NCBI GenBank assembly: GCA_031385325.1
Contig: JANNBJ010000163.1
Span: 1 to 39,987, forward strand
Source of the DNA: SYFY01 sp031385325
GTDB lineage: Bacteria; Pseudomonadota; Gammaproteobacteria; Pseudomonadales; Azotimanducaceae
DNA: 39,987 bases
Direction of reading: 5' to 3'
The notes under the pieces were generated by a model, which saw nothing but the letters and a program-made list of their open reading frames with translations, was not told where the DNA came from and did not search any database. The position numbers and the translations under genes were made by a program. Positions 22,828 through 31,743 of this stretch are shown one piece after another; position 1 is the stretch's first letter, and the number at the start of each line of letters is the position of its first letter.

Positions 22828-24986
22828 GCCGCGGGGCCGGCGGTCTGGGTGATGAGGAACGCGTATTCCTGGGCGTCTTCTCGCAAGGATTCAAATCGAC
22901 CTGTCTTGCCCCCGTGCCCGGCACCCATGTTGGTTTTCAGCAGCAGAAGAGAGTCATTGGTTCTGGTTGCGCGCAGTTTTGCCACCCATTTGGCCGGCTC
23001 CCAGTAAGTCACTCGCGGATCATTCAACCCCGCCGTCACCAGCATGGCCGGGTACGCCTGCGCTTTGACGTTGTCGTAAGGGCTGTAACTGCGCATGGTC
23101 TCGAATGCTTGCTGGTCGGTGATTGGGTTGCCCCATTCCGGCCACTCTCCAGGGGTGAGCGGCAGGCTGTCATCCAGCATGGTGTTCAACACGTCGACAA
23201 AGGGCACATTGGCAACCACCGCGCCGTACAGTTCAGGTGCCTGATTGACGATGGCGCCCATCAGCTCACCGCCTGCCGAGCCACCGGATGCGCTGACTCG
23301 TTTGGCACTCGAATAACCGCGTGCAATGAGAAACTTCGTGACATCGACGAAGTCGTTGAATGTGTTGGTTCGTTTGTCGAGCTTGCCGTCCAGGTACCAC
23401 TGATAACCCAGATCGTCACCGCCGCGAATGTGCGCGATGGCATAGGCAAATCCTCGATCCAGCAACGAGAGTCGATTGGCGGAAAAACCGGGAGGATAGG
23501 CAAACCCGTACGCGCCATAGGCATACAGGTGCAGCGGCTGGCTGCCATCCACCCGAAAGCCTTTGCGATAAACGATGGAGACCGGAATTTCCACGCCATC
23601 GCGAGCAGTCGCAAGCAATCGCGCGGTGGTGTACTGCGATGCATCGTAACCACTCGGGATTTCGCGAACCTTGAGTATCTCCGCCCAATTGTCGGCGAGG
23701 TGATAGTCGATGGTTGTGGACGGCGTGACCATGGACTGATATTCAATACGCAGCCGGTCGATAGCGTATTCCGCGTTGTCCCCAAGTGTTGCAACAAAAC
23801 TGGCTTCCGGAAACGCGATGTATCGCTCCACTCCCGAATAGTTGCGAAGACGAATTTGCGACAGACCGTTGATCCGTTCTTCGATGACCAGCAGGTCCTT
23901 GAAGGTCGTCAGCTGCTGGAGATAGTGCTCGTTGCTGGCAGCGATCAGCTCTTTCCACTCACCCGGCTGGCCGATGCTTGCAGTCACGACGCGAAAATTG
24001 GGATGGGTATCGTTCACTCTGATGTAGAGCGTGTCAGCGTGTTCTTCGACGTCGTACTGGCGACCGGCCCGTCGCGCCGAAACCAGCAAGGGCGGCGCGC
24101 TGAAATCAGTCGTTGGCAAAAGACGGACCTCGCTGGTCACGTTATCGCCGGTTGACAGTACGGCATATCGACGCGACTGGGTCTGGTCGATCGCCACGCC
24201 GAATTCCGCGGACGTTTCTTCGAACAACACCCGGTCGTTACCTTGTAACTCGCCAAGACCGTGCAGAAACACTTTTTTGGAGCGCCAGTTTTCGTCGGCA
24301 TCGGTGTAGAGAAAGGATTTGCTGTCAGCGCCCCACACCAACCCATAGCGCCAGTTGTCGATGCGATCTGACAGTTCCTCGCCGGTAACAAGATTGCGCA
24401 CTCGCAGGACAAATCGCTCTGAACCGTCGGTATCGATTGCGTAGGCCAGCAGTTTTCCATCAGGGCTGACTTCGAGGCCACCGAGCTGGAAGTACTCGTG
24501 CCCCTTGGCGAGCGCGGTTTCATCCAGCAAAACCTGGTCGGCACCACCACTGATGAGGCGCCGGTACCAGGTGCGATATTCATCTCCCTTGCGCCATGCG
24601 TACCAGTACAGGAAGTCACCGTCGCGCTGCGGAACCGAGGCGTCATCCTCTTTCACGCGACCTTTCAACTCGGCGTGGATCGTGTCGATCAAGGTCTCGT
24701 GAGGTGCCATGCTGGTATCGAAGTAGTTGTTCTCGGCGTTCAGGTAGTCGAGCACCTTGGGGTCATCAACCTCTGGATACGATGAATCTCGTAGCCAGGC
24801 ATACGGGTCGGTCAGCGTGACACCGTGATGTTCGGACGTGTGCTCGATGCGCTCGGCGATCGGGGCAGCCGTTGCCGGTTGAGTCATTTCGGATGGTTCC
24901 TTGGTGGGCGAGCAACCGGACGTTGATAGAAACAAGCAGGCCAGCAAAATCCACGCACTTACCGGACGGCCAAGGGACGCAGGCAT
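22818..24986 (-). CDS. Prolyl oligopeptidase family serine peptidase (protease II-like lipoprotein)
   Basis: This 722-residue S9A-family peptidase is related to oligopeptidase B (protease II, PtrB). An N-terminal signal (AWILLACLFLSTSGC) resembles a lipoprotein signal with Cys25, although the lipobox is imperfect; this would place the enzyme in the envelope, unlike cytosolic PtrB. A seven-bladed beta-propeller occupies about residues 110-430. The alpha/beta-hydrolase domain follows, with nucleophile Ser in SASGGSAGG, the Asp region GLNDPRVTYWEPAKW, and His in NMGAGHGGKTGRF. The N-terminal GVTLTDPYAWLRD is a family hallmark. The ATG at 24986 has AGGAG nine bases away. It cleaves short peptides after basic or other residues; the specificity cannot be set from sequence. 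Confidence 0.93.
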   Translation of the reverse strand: MPASLGRPVSAWILLACLFLSTSGCSPTKEPSEMTQPATAAPIAERIEHTSEHHGVTLTDPYAWLRDSSYPEVDDPKVLDYLNAENNYFDTSMAPHETLIDTIHAELKGRVKEDDASVPQRDGDFLYWYAWRKGDEYRTWYRRLISGGADQVLLDETALAKGHEYFQLGGLEVSPDGKLLAYAIDTDGSERFVLRVRNLVTGEELSDRIDNWRYGLVWGADSKSFLYTDADENWRSKKVFLHGLGELQGNDRVLFEETSAEFGVAIDQTQSRRYAVLSTGDNVTSEVRLLPTTDFSAPPLLVSARRAGRQYDVEEHADTLYIRVNDTHPNFRVVTASIGQPGEWKELIAASNEHYLQQLTTFKDLLVIEERINGLSQIRLRNYSGVERYIAFPEASFVATLGDNAEYAIDRLRIEYQSMVTPSTTIDYHLADNWAEILKVREIPSGYDASQYTTARLLATARDGVEIPVSIVYRKGFRVDGSQPLHLYAYGAYGFAYPPGFSANRLSLLDRGFAYAIAHIRGGDDLGYQWYLDGKLDKRTNTFNDFVDVTKFLIARGYSSAKRVSASGGSAGGELMGAIVNQAPELYGAVVANVPFVDVLNTMLDDSLPLTPGEWPEWGNPITDQQAFETMRSYSPYDNVKAQAYPAMLVTAGLNDPRVTYWEPAKWVAKLRATRTNDSLLLLKTNMGAGHGGKTGRFESLREDAQEYAFLITQTAGPAAQR

Positions 24987-25043
24987 GGAGTCTCACTCCT
25001 GAGGTTTATCTCAACGATGATGCCGTACGGTACCCTGCAGGAC

Positions 25044-25065
25044 GGCGTCAGCGATCGCTGACGCC
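25044..25065 (-). terminator. Perfect palindromic hairpin after prc
   Basis: GGCGTCAGC - GATC - GCTGACGCC, a perfect 22-bp palindrome 11 bases beyond the prc stop codon. No U tract follows on either strand, so it may end or protect the transcript without being a canonical intrinsic terminator. Confidence 0.5.
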
Positions 25066-25076
25066 TGGTGCAATTT

Positions 25077-27290
25077 TCAACCTTCGTTGGACAGCAGGTC
25101 TCGTGGCAGGGTCTTTTTTGCGGCCCCTTCGAGCTGCGCGACGTGACGGGTGAGGCTGACGTAGTCAACGAGGATCTGACCGGTTTCACGCAGCAGCGCG
25201 TCGTCTTCCGGTGGAATCTTGGCCGGCTCCAGCGCTTCGTTTTCCTTTTCCAGATCGTCCATCGAAGTGATGAGTGGTTTGCCTTTGACTTTGCGCAGAC
25301 CGTTTTCAAGCGCGACGCGCCAGTTGTCTTCTTCGGTTTGCTCCTTGCGGCGGATGGCCTCGTTCAGCGACATGAATGTTCGTGCGCTTGTTTCATCGGC
25401 TTTGGTCATGAGTTCGCGCAAATAGGCGAAGTCAGGATCTTTGGCGACCCGGCCATCATGCAATGTTCGCAGTTGCGGGAGCACGCTCTGGAAATCTCCG
25501 GTACGGCGATAAACGGCAGGCTGGATCATGTCCCACGGCAATGCGTCATCGAGACTGGATTCGCCGATCAACTTGGTGTCATAGAGTTCAGGCAAGGTGA
25601 GATCCGGGAGAACACCTTGATGCTGTGTGGACTGGCCGGAAATGCGGTAGAACTTCGCAGCAGTGATCTTCATCTGACCACGATGCAGAGGAATCAGCGT
25701 TTGTACCGTACCTTTGCCAAAGGTCTGGCTGCCGACAATGAGGCCGCGGCCGTAATCCTGAATGGCACCGGCAAAAATTTCCGATGCTGAAGCAGAAAGG
25801 CGGTTGACCAGCACGGCCATTGGGCCATCCCAGGCGATCGCGCTGTCGGTATCGGAGTAGACGTTGGCGGATCGTCGCGCCGATTTGACCTGGACGGTGG
25901 GGCCGGTTTCGATGAAGAGTCCGGTCAGCGAATCGGCTTCCTGCAATGAGCCACCACCATTGTTGCGCAGGTCGATCAGCAAGGCATCAACCCCGTCTTT
26001 TTTCAGCTCTTCGATCAGCATCGCCACGTCACGGGTGGTCGATTTATAGTTTGGATCTCCTTCGCTCTGTGCCTTGAAATCGGCGTAGAAGGTGGGAATT
26101 TCGATGATACCGACGTGATAGGGGTGCCCGTTCTGCTGCAGTGTCAGCAGCTTCTTCTGCGCAGCCTGCTCTTCCAGTTGCACGGTGTTGCGAACGATGC
26201 TGACCGTGCGTGCGGGGGTGACATCACCTTCTTTTGGTAGTACTTCCAGGCGGACGGTCGAACCCTTTGGTCCACGGATGAGTTCGACGACATCGTCCAG
26301 GCGCCAGCCAACAACATCGATCAGCGGCCCTTTTTCGCCTTGGCCAACACTGACAATGCGTTCGGCGGGTTTGATGTTGCCAGCCTTGTCCGCCGGACCT
26401 GCCGGTACCAGCCGTACGACGGAGGTGTAGTCGTCTTCGCTCTGCAGAACCGCACCGATACCTTCCAGGGACAACGACATGTTGATATTGAAGTTCTGCG
26501 AAGTTCGTGGCGAGAAGTACTGGGTATGTGGATCAAAGGCACCAGCAAATGCATTCAGATAGGTCTGAAAAACGTCTTCGCTCTTGGTCTGCTCGGTCTG
26601 CTTGAGACGATTGCGATAGCGCTTCGCCAGGACATCCTTGATTTCGGCGATCGGTTTGTCATTCAGCAGCATGGCCAGTGCAGACGATTTCAGGCGTTTG
26701 CGCCACAGATCGTCCATTTCAGCCTGATTTTTGGGCCAGGCGGCATCCTTGCGCTCGAGTTCAACCGATTCGTCGGTGGAGAAATCGTAGGTCAAGAGCC
26801 TGGTGTCGATCTCTTTGATCAGAAATTGCAATCGTTCAACCATCCGCTCCTGGTAGAGATTGAATATCTGATAAGCGATCTGCACATCGGAACGCTTGAT
26901 TGCGTCGTCGAGCAGGTATCGATTGGCTTCCAGCGCGTCGATGTCAGCCCGCATGAAATACATGCGCTGGCTGTCGAGGCTTTCCAGGTATTTGTCGAAG
27001 ACTTCGCTGGACAACGCATCGTCGATCTCTTTGTGCAAGTAGTGCGCATGTCGCAACTGGTCGACGATGGTTGCGCTGGTACGCTTGTGAACATCGAGCG
27101 GCTCAAGGAGCGTTGGCGACACCACCAACTCAGCGTTGGCAGGTACGGCGGTTCTGGCGGCGACGGGATGCTCCGCCTGAGCTGGAGTCGGCGCTTTCGT
27201 GGGAGCACGGGCCGAGTCAGCAGCCAAAGGAGCGGAGAGGGCAAGCACCAGCATCCCAGCGCCACCAAGTCTCATGCGCAACTGCTTCAT
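25077..27290 (-). CDS. prc: Tail-specific (C-terminal processing) protease Prc/Tsp
   Basis: This 737-residue periplasmic S41A protease degrades or processes envelope proteins from their C-termini. A signal peptide (RMRLGGAGMLVLALSAPLAA) is followed by a long helical N-terminal domain (TIVDQLRHAHYLHKEIDDAL, LDSQRMYFMRADID), a PDZ domain around residues 245-345 (MSLSLEGIGAVLQSEDDYT), and the catalytic core with LIDLRNNGGGSL and the Ser-Lys dyad in GLIVGSQTFGKGTVQ. A C-terminal domain with MTKADETSARTFMSLNE follows. It is slightly longer than E. coli Prc (682). The ATG at 27290 has GAGG upstream. The gene is monocistronic with respect to the S9 peptidase (90-bp gap with a hairpin). Confidence 0.96.
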   Translation of the reverse strand: MKQLRMRLGGAGMLVLALSAPLAADSARAPTKAPTPAQAEHPVAARTAVPANAELVVSPTLLEPLDVHKRTSATIVDQLRHAHYLHKEIDDALSSEVFDKYLESLDSQRMYFMRADIDALEANRYLLDDAIKRSDVQIAYQIFNLYQERMVERLQFLIKEIDTRLLTYDFSTDESVELERKDAAWPKNQAEMDDLWRKRLKSSALAMLLNDKPIAEIKDVLAKRYRNRLKQTEQTKSEDVFQTYLNAFAGAFDPHTQYFSPRTSQNFNINMSLSLEGIGAVLQSEDDYTSVVRLVPAGPADKAGNIKPAERIVSVGQGEKGPLIDVVGWRLDDVVELIRGPKGSTVRLEVLPKEGDVTPARTVSIVRNTVQLEEQAAQKKLLTLQQNGHPYHVGIIEIPTFYADFKAQSEGDPNYKSTTRDVAMLIEELKKDGVDALLIDLRNNGGGSLQEADSLTGLFIETGPTVQVKSARRSANVYSDTDSAIAWDGPMAVLVNRLSASASEIFAGAIQDYGRGLIVGSQTFGKGTVQTLIPLHRGQMKITAAKFYRISGQSTQHQGVLPDLTLPELYDTKLIGESSLDDALPWDMIQPAVYRRTGDFQSVLPQLRTLHDGRVAKDPDFAYLRELMTKADETSARTFMSLNEAIRRKEQTEEDNWRVALENGLRKVKGKPLITSMDDLEKENEALEPAKIPPEDDALLRETGQILVDYVSLTRHVAQLEGAAKKTLPRDLLSNEG

Positions 27291-27801
27291 TGGAATACGA
27301 TCCTCATTAATCGTGTAATCGAACCTCGACTCTGCCCGTACCCTTGATTTGGCGCGAGCAGACGGTCGTTGCGTCGTATCTGTACGGAAGCGTTACCGAG
27401 GTATGCAGTCTGCTGGCAGCAACATGACTGTTGCCTGACTGCACGACTGGGGGTACTGCTCAGCGCCTGACGCGGTTGCGATAGTGACCCACCACAGGGA
27501 TCTCTTCCAGTAGCGTACATACTCCGCGTACTGGGGCGTTCCTTGAACGCCAGGAATCCGGTGAAACTGGTAGTCAAATCTGCTGGTCGCGTGTAGGGTG
27601 CTTCCGCCCATAATCCGGGGAGCTTAGCACCAGCCTTCAGTTGCGCGGTGTGGGATGAATGTAACCCGCACAGTGCAACACCGACGGACGCTGATCTGGT
27701 CGCTTTGGTCGTCAGGGACTGATTTCGGATGGTCGCAGCTGCTGTCCTTTCTCCTGTCCTCACAAGTATTTTCTTCCGTTCATCTCAGCTTGGAGTGATT
27801 G
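27291..27801. other. Long divergent intergenic region between prc and fkbp
   Basis: These 511 bp must carry the promoters of both divergent genes. Two clear inverted structures are visible: GCAGTC...GACTGC enclosing GCAAC...GTTGC (27405-27442) and GGCGTT-CCTTG-AACGCC (27535-27551). A 72-codon minus frame (27611-27393) contains an aromatic-rich stretch (AEYVRYWKRSLWWVTIA) but has no ribosome binding site or recognised family. No known structural RNA (6S, tmRNA, RNase P, SRP) was recognised. Confidence 0.5.
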
Positions 27802-28491
27802 ATGCGCAAATTAGTTCTCACTGTCGCCGGTCTGGTGATCGCCGCTTGGCTGGTGCCATCGAGTGCCGCCGCTGCACCCGTGGCGCTCGATTCTGAAATC
27901 GACAAGGGCAGTTACCTGATGGGCTACAGCTCAGGCATGCAGATCCTGCAGCGGCTAGGGCCAGTGGTCGACAAGACAGCTCTGCAAGCCGGTTTTGCCG
28001 AAGCCCTTGCGGGCCAGGCCTCGCGTGTCAGTCAGGCCGAAGCAGAGGCCGCTTTTCAGGTCATGAGCAAAGCGCTGGATGCCAAGCTGGCCGAGGCGGG
28101 CGCTGTTGCCACCAAGGCCGGTGATCAATACCGCGCCGAGAACGCCAAGCGAGCCGGCGTGAAGACAACGGCTTCGGGATTGCAGTACGAGATTATGAAA
28201 GCCGGCACCGGCCCGATTCCGACCGCCGACAAAAAGGTCAAGACGCACTACCACGGTATGCTGACGGACGGTTCGGTGTTCGACAGCTCCGTCGATCGGG
28301 GTGAGCCAGTCAGTTTCCCGGTCAACGGTGTCATCAAGGGCTGGATCGAAGCCCTGACCATGATGCCGGTAGGTTCCAAATGGCGGCTGGTCATTCCACC
28401 GAGCCTTGCATACGGCGAAGCCGGATCGCCACCCGCGATTCCACCGGGTGCGACGCTGGTGTTCGAAGTCGAACTGCTCGCGATCGAATAA
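27802..28491 (+). CDS. FKBP-type peptidyl-prolyl isomerase (FkpA/Mip-like)
   Basis: This 229-residue periplasmic folding catalyst and chaperone carries a signal peptide (MRKLVLTVAGLVIAAWLVPS) ending near AAAA. The N-terminal dimerisation domain follows (DKGSYLMGYSSGMQILQRLG to about residue 110), then a C-terminal FKBP domain with VKTHYHGMLTDGSVFDSS, GVIKGWIEAL, WRLVIPPSLAYGEAG and PPGATLVFEVELL. The architecture is that of FkpA and Mip dimers. The start ATG 27802 is preceded by GGAG at six bases; the in-frame TTG just before it is less likely. A small membrane-protein gene follows 83 bp downstream. Confidence 0.95.
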   Translation: MRKLVLTVAGLVIAAWLVPSSAAAAPVALDSEIDKGSYLMGYSSGMQILQRLGPVVDKTALQAGFAEALAGQASRVSQAEAEAAFQVMSKALDAKLAEAGAVATKAGDQYRAENAKRAGVKTTASGLQYEIMKAGTGPIPTADKKVKTHYHGMLTDGSVFDSSVDRGEPVSFPVNGVIKGWIEALTMMPVGSKWRLVIPPSLAYGEAGSPPAIPPGATLVFEVELLAIE

Positions 28492-28574
28492 TCGGTCGTG
28501 GGCATTGGCTCTGGCAGGGCTTGGCACCGGGACGTGGAACGCTCCCGGTCACTGGATTGGCAAGGCGTGCCAGC

Positions 28575-28856
28575 GTGACGGAGCGCCCGCCGGAGGAGTC
28601 TTTTCGCCATCGTTATCGCGAACGACTGGCCGCCAGCGAGCGCAAAGGCGCGATGGGGCCAGGCAGGCTTGCGCGTACGGTGGTCCTGGCAGTGATGGCG
28701 CTGTCTGCGGTGATGTTTTACGCAGTCCGCGAAATGGGGGTCGAGATCACCCAACTGCGGGAATATGCGCTGACCAGCCTGCTGTTTGTTGGCGCCGTGA
28801 TTCTGATTGGCGCGGTGTTTGGTGCGCTTCTGGCCATGTTACGTCGTCGGCGCTGA
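28575..28856 (+). CDS. Small two-helix membrane protein, function unknown
   Basis: This 93-residue protein has a charged N-terminus (TERPPEESFRHRYRERLAAS) and two hydrophobic helices, about residues 33-51 (RTVVLAVMALSAVMFYAV) and 67-87 (LTSLLFVGAVILIGAVFGAL), and ends in MLRRRR. The start chosen is GTG at 28575, with a weak AAGG upstream. The open frame extends back to 28380, but that part overlaps the FKBP gene and looks non-coding. The clear membrane pattern and charge layout support a real protein with both termini in the cytoplasm. I do not recognise a family. It converges on lepB 11 bases downstream. Confidence 0.65.
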   Translation: MTERPPEESFRHRYRERLAASERKGAMGPGRLARTVVLAVMALSAVMFYAVREMGVEITQLREYALTSLLFVGAVILIGAVFGALLAMLRRRR

Positions 28857-28867
28857 TCGCTGGACTA

Positions 28868-29572
28868 TCAGATCAGTGGTTCGAACACCCGATCTGGTCT
28901 TGGTTTGAAGCCATGTTCGTAGTCGAGGCTGAAGGCCACTCGCGTCGCCCTGCCCAGTATGCGGAAGCGATCGACGAAGCCAAAGTACCTTGAGTCATAA
29001 CTCTGCAGCCGGTTATCCCCCATGACGAACCACGCATTCGGCGGGACCCTAAGTGGACCGAAGCTGGATGCATCGGTGGAGTCGCCATCCAGAGCGATTC
29101 GATGCCGATGACCAAACACACTTTCTTCAATTCCCCTGACGTCGCGAGCGCCTTCCATCGCTGAAAATCTCGCCACTGCGCCGTTGACCACCAGCACGTT
29201 GTCGATCATTTCGATGAGATCGCCGGGTTTGCCGATGACCCGTTTCACGTAGAGCGTATCGTCGACGGGAGAGGTGAAGGCGATGATGTCCCCTGGCTCC
29301 GGATCCGCGTGTCGCCACAGCGAATGGTGCGTAAAGGGCACCCGAAGATCGTAGGCCAGCTTGTCAACGACGATATGGTCACCGACGCGGATGGTGGGGT
29401 ACATCGAACCTGTTGGTACCTGGTTCCAGTCGAGGATGATGCTGCGGAACACCAGGAGCGCACCAAGAACCAGCACAAATCGACCTATGGTTTGTTCGTT
29501 CCATGTCCGTGTCACCTGTGCCCAGGCGGTGAGGGGCAGTCGAACAAAATGAACGGCGAGACTGGTGCGCAA
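28868..29572 (-). CDS. lepB: Signal peptidase I
   Basis: This 234-residue inner-membrane serine peptidase (S26) removes signal peptides from exported proteins. One membrane helix (residues about 30-47, IGRFVLVLGALLVFRSII) is followed by box B with catalytic Ser in PTGSMYPTI, box D with catalytic Lys in YVKRVIGKPGD, and box E MGDNRLQSYDSRYFGFV. It is shorter than E. coli LepB (324), with only one obvious helix before the catalytic domain. The start is TTG 29572, with GGAG six bases upstream. It is not adjacent to lepA or rnc, the usual partners, so a second copy elsewhere is possible. Confidence 0.95.
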   Translation of the reverse strand: MRTSLAVHFVRLPLTAWAQVTRTWNEQTIGRFVLVLGALLVFRSIILDWNQVPTGSMYPTIRVGDHIVVDKLAYDLRVPFTHHSLWRHADPEPGDIIAFTSPVDDTLYVKRVIGKPGDLIEMIDNVLVVNGAVARFSAMEGARDVRGIEESVFGHRHRIALDGDSTDASSFGPLRVPPNAWFVMGDNRLQSYDSRYFGFVDRFRILGRATRVAFSLDYEHGFKPRPDRVFEPLI

Positions 29573-29745
29573 ACTACGGCTCCAATCGGAATGAGCCCCA
29601 GCTTAAGCCCTGTTCATGTCGGAACGTGTACCGCGAGTGCGTTCGGGTTGTGATGAGGATGTGAATCGGTTGGATAGCGGTCCGCGTGTTCGGAGATCGT
29701 GGACTCGCGGGCGCAGTGGCGAATCAGTGTGCGATCAGTGCGGAC

Positions 29746-30030
29746 TCAGTGGTTGTGGGGCTTCATCCTGGCGCGGGATTCGGCAGGCGCCTCCTTCTGG
29801 AACTTGTCCTTCCATTCACTGTATGGCATGCCGTATACACGTTCGCGCGCTTGTTCATAACCAATGGTGGCGCCGGCCTCGTCGGCGGCCGCAACGTACC
29901 ACTTGGCCAGACAATTCCGGCAGAACCCGGCAAGATTCATGAGATCAATATTCTGCACATCCTTGTTGGCATCCAGATGGGCGAGCAGCCGACGGAACAC
30001 TGCCGCTTCAAGCTCGATGTCGCTGGCCAT
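29746..30030 (-). CDS. DUF1244 family protein
   Basis: This 94-residue cytoplasmic protein has the strongly conserved DUF1244 core: VFRRLLAHL, DVQNIDLMNLAGFCRNCLAK and ERVYGMPYSEWKDKFQ. The two cysteines of FCRNC are conserved and could bind metal; the family has no established function. The start ATG 30030 fits the family's N-terminus and has AGAGG about ten bases upstream; a longer frame to 30123 overlaps the end of yaaA. It is in the same direction as yaaA, 67 bp downstream of it, so the two may be co-transcribed. Confidence 0.9.
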   Translation of the reverse strand: MASDIELEAAVFRRLLAHLDANKDVQNIDLMNLAGFCRNCLAKWYVAAADEAGATIGYEQARERVYGMPYSEWKDKFQKEAPAESRARMKPHNH

Positions 30031-30097
30031 GATCGGTGAACCTCTACCGTGTGTTGCTGTCCGGATCATAGCACCAGGACGACGGCCCGGCGTCGAG

Positions 30098-30886
30098 TCA
30101 ATCCCGATAGTCCGTTGGCGCATCGCGTAGAAAAGTCCAGTTATCCGCGTGGGATTCTTCCGCGCTGAACCGGTATCCGTGCCAGTTGAATCGCTTCAGC
30201 GAAGCGAGTGACAAGCTTCGGTTCCTGACGAAGTAGGCCGCCATCAGGCCGCGGGCTTTTTTGCCGAAAAACGACATGAATTTGTACTCGCCATTTTTCA
30301 GATCCAGAAACTTCACGTCGATGATGCGTGCCTGCAGCCGATCCCTGTCGACGACGTGTGCGTACTCCTGTGACGCAAGGTTGAGCACGATCGGTTTTCC
30401 CGCCGCGGCAAGGTCTTCGTTGAGCGCCGCAGTGACTTTGTCTCGCCAGAATGAATACAGCCCCTGGCCCACAGGGGTCGGCAGGCTGGTGCCCATCTCC
30501 AGCCGATAGGGCCGAATAAGGTCGAGTGGTCTGAGCACGCCATGCAGCCCGGACAGGATGCGCAGATGCCTCTGCGCGAAATTCAGATCATGCCCATTGA
30601 ACCGAGCAGGTTGCATGCCCAGATAGACTTCCCCCTTGAACGCAAACAGCGCCTGGCGAGCGGTGGGACGCTTCAACTCTGGAGACCAGTCCTGATAGCG
30701 CTGCTGGTTCTCCTGCGCGAGGGCATCGCTGATGGACATGAGCGCAGAGAGATCCGCAACCGATAGTTCCCGCAATTGCCCAATGAGCAGGTGCGAGTCG
30801 TCAAGAAAGCGCGGTTCGCTCGACTTGATCGTGGGGACCCGGTTGATGAAATCCAGGGTTTTGGCCGGTGAAAGCAGCGCCAGCAT
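30098..30886 (-). CDS. yaaA: Peroxide stress protein YaaA
   Basis: This 262-residue protein of the UPF0246/DUF328 family matches E. coli YaaA (258). YaaA limits intracellular iron and oxidative DNA damage during peroxide stress, and family members bind DNA through a helix-hairpin-helix fold. Signature blocks are LLSPAKTLDF at the N-terminus, LFAFKGEVYLGM, LRILSGLHGVLRPLDLIRPY with LEMGT, and FLDLKNGEYKFMSFFGKKAR. The ATG at 30886 has AGGAGA nine bases away. It is the first gene of a probable two-gene unit with DUF1244. Confidence 0.95.
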   Translation of the reverse strand: MLALLSPAKTLDFINRVPTIKSSEPRFLDDSHLLIGQLRELSVADLSALMSISDALAQENQQRYQDWSPELKRPTARQALFAFKGEVYLGMQPARFNGHDLNFAQRHLRILSGLHGVLRPLDLIRPYRLEMGTSLPTPVGQGLYSFWRDKVTAALNEDLAAAGKPIVLNLASQEYAHVVDRDRLQARIIDVKFLDLKNGEYKFMSFFGKKARGLMAAYFVRNRSLSLASLKRFNWHGYRFSAEESHADNWTFLRDAPTDYRD

Positions 30887-30948
30887 GCGTAGGACTCTCC
30901 TCTGTGTAGATGTCGCCTGGTTGATCCGGCTTCGTTGATCAGGTTGGG

Positions 30949-31716
30949 ATGGTTCAGTTGGAGTGGCTGTGTTTGAATGCAGCCGTGCCCCAGTCTACTG
31001 AAATCCTCAAGCCGATAGTCATTACGGTTCGTACCCACGTTGGTCGTGTGCGAACCAACAACGAAGATGCCGTGCGCGGTGATGCCGCTGCAGGCCTGGC
31101 TGTACTGGCGGATGGCATGGGTGGTCTTGCCGCCGGTGAAGTTGCCAGCAATCTGGCGGTTGAAGTCATGTTTGATCAACTGCTTAAAGTGCAACCGGCT
31201 TCGGCGGCTGCGCTCGAAGCCGCTGTCCAGCAATCGGATCGCGCCATTCATCTTGCCGGGCTCGCCCGACAACTGGTGATGGGCACGACACTCGTCGTCT
31301 GGCAGCGAGTGTCGACCAGTGAAGCCCTGCTAGCCCATGTGGGCGATAGTCGTTGTTATCGAATGCGTGGGCCACACACTACCTTGCTGACCCGCGATCA
31401 TTCGGTGGTGCAACAGCGCCTGGAGGCAGGACTGATTACGGCGAGTGAAGCCTGGCACGCGCCGGACCGCCATCTCATCACGCAGGCGCTGGGTCTGGGT
31501 GAGCCTGTCCTTGTCGATGTACAAACCGTTGAAACCGCTGCAGACGACCGATTTCTGCTGTGCAGCGACGGCTTGACGGACATGATCGAGGACCGGGAAC
31601 TCGCTCGTCTGTGTGGCGCAGAAGCGGATGATGCTTCGCTGGCCGATATGCTGTTGTCTGCTGCGCTAGCGGCGGGTGGCCGGGACAACGTGTCGCTGAT
31701 CATCCTGCGGCTATAA
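30949..31716 (+). CDS. PP2C-family serine/threonine protein phosphatase
   Basis: This 255-residue metal-dependent phosphatase (PPM/PP2C, Stp1-like) has the metal-binding motifs in order: VRTNNEDAV, LAVLADGMGGLAAGEVAS, GTTLVVW, LAHVGDSRCYRMR, FLLCSDGLTDMIED and the C-terminal GGRDNVSLIIL. It lacks membrane or regulatory domains and would be a free cytoplasmic enzyme. No Ser/Thr kinase gene is seen in the window. The ATG at 30949 is used; GTG at 30985 is closer to the domain edge and is an alternative. It is followed by bolA at 27 bp. Confidence 0.93.
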   Translation: MVQLEWLCLNAAVPQSTEILKPIVITVRTHVGRVRTNNEDAVRGDAAAGLAVLADGMGGLAAGEVASNLAVEVMFDQLLKVQPASAAALEAAVQQSDRAIHLAGLARQLVMGTTLVVWQRVSTSEALLAHVGDSRCYRMRGPHTTLLTRDHSVVQQRLEAGLITASEAWHAPDRHLITQALGLGEPVLVDVQTVETAADDRFLLCSDGLTDMIEDRELARLCGAEADDASLADMLLSAALAAGGRDNVSLIILRL

Positions 31717-31743
31717 TGTCTGCGAATCGAGTGGAACCTACTG

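Noticed and set aside
22914..24155. 413-codon plus-strand open frame across the S9 peptidase gene
   Set aside because: It is antisense to an intact peptidase with all catalytic motifs. The composition is that of a shadow frame and there is no ribosome binding site or family match.
26340..27347. 335-codon plus-strand open frame across prc
   Set aside because: It is antisense to a complete Prc gene; the frame is long only because of the codon bias of the real gene.
27291..27801. Known structural RNA (6S, tmRNA, RNase P, SRP)
   Set aside because: None of the conserved sequence blocks of these RNAs could be found on either strand.
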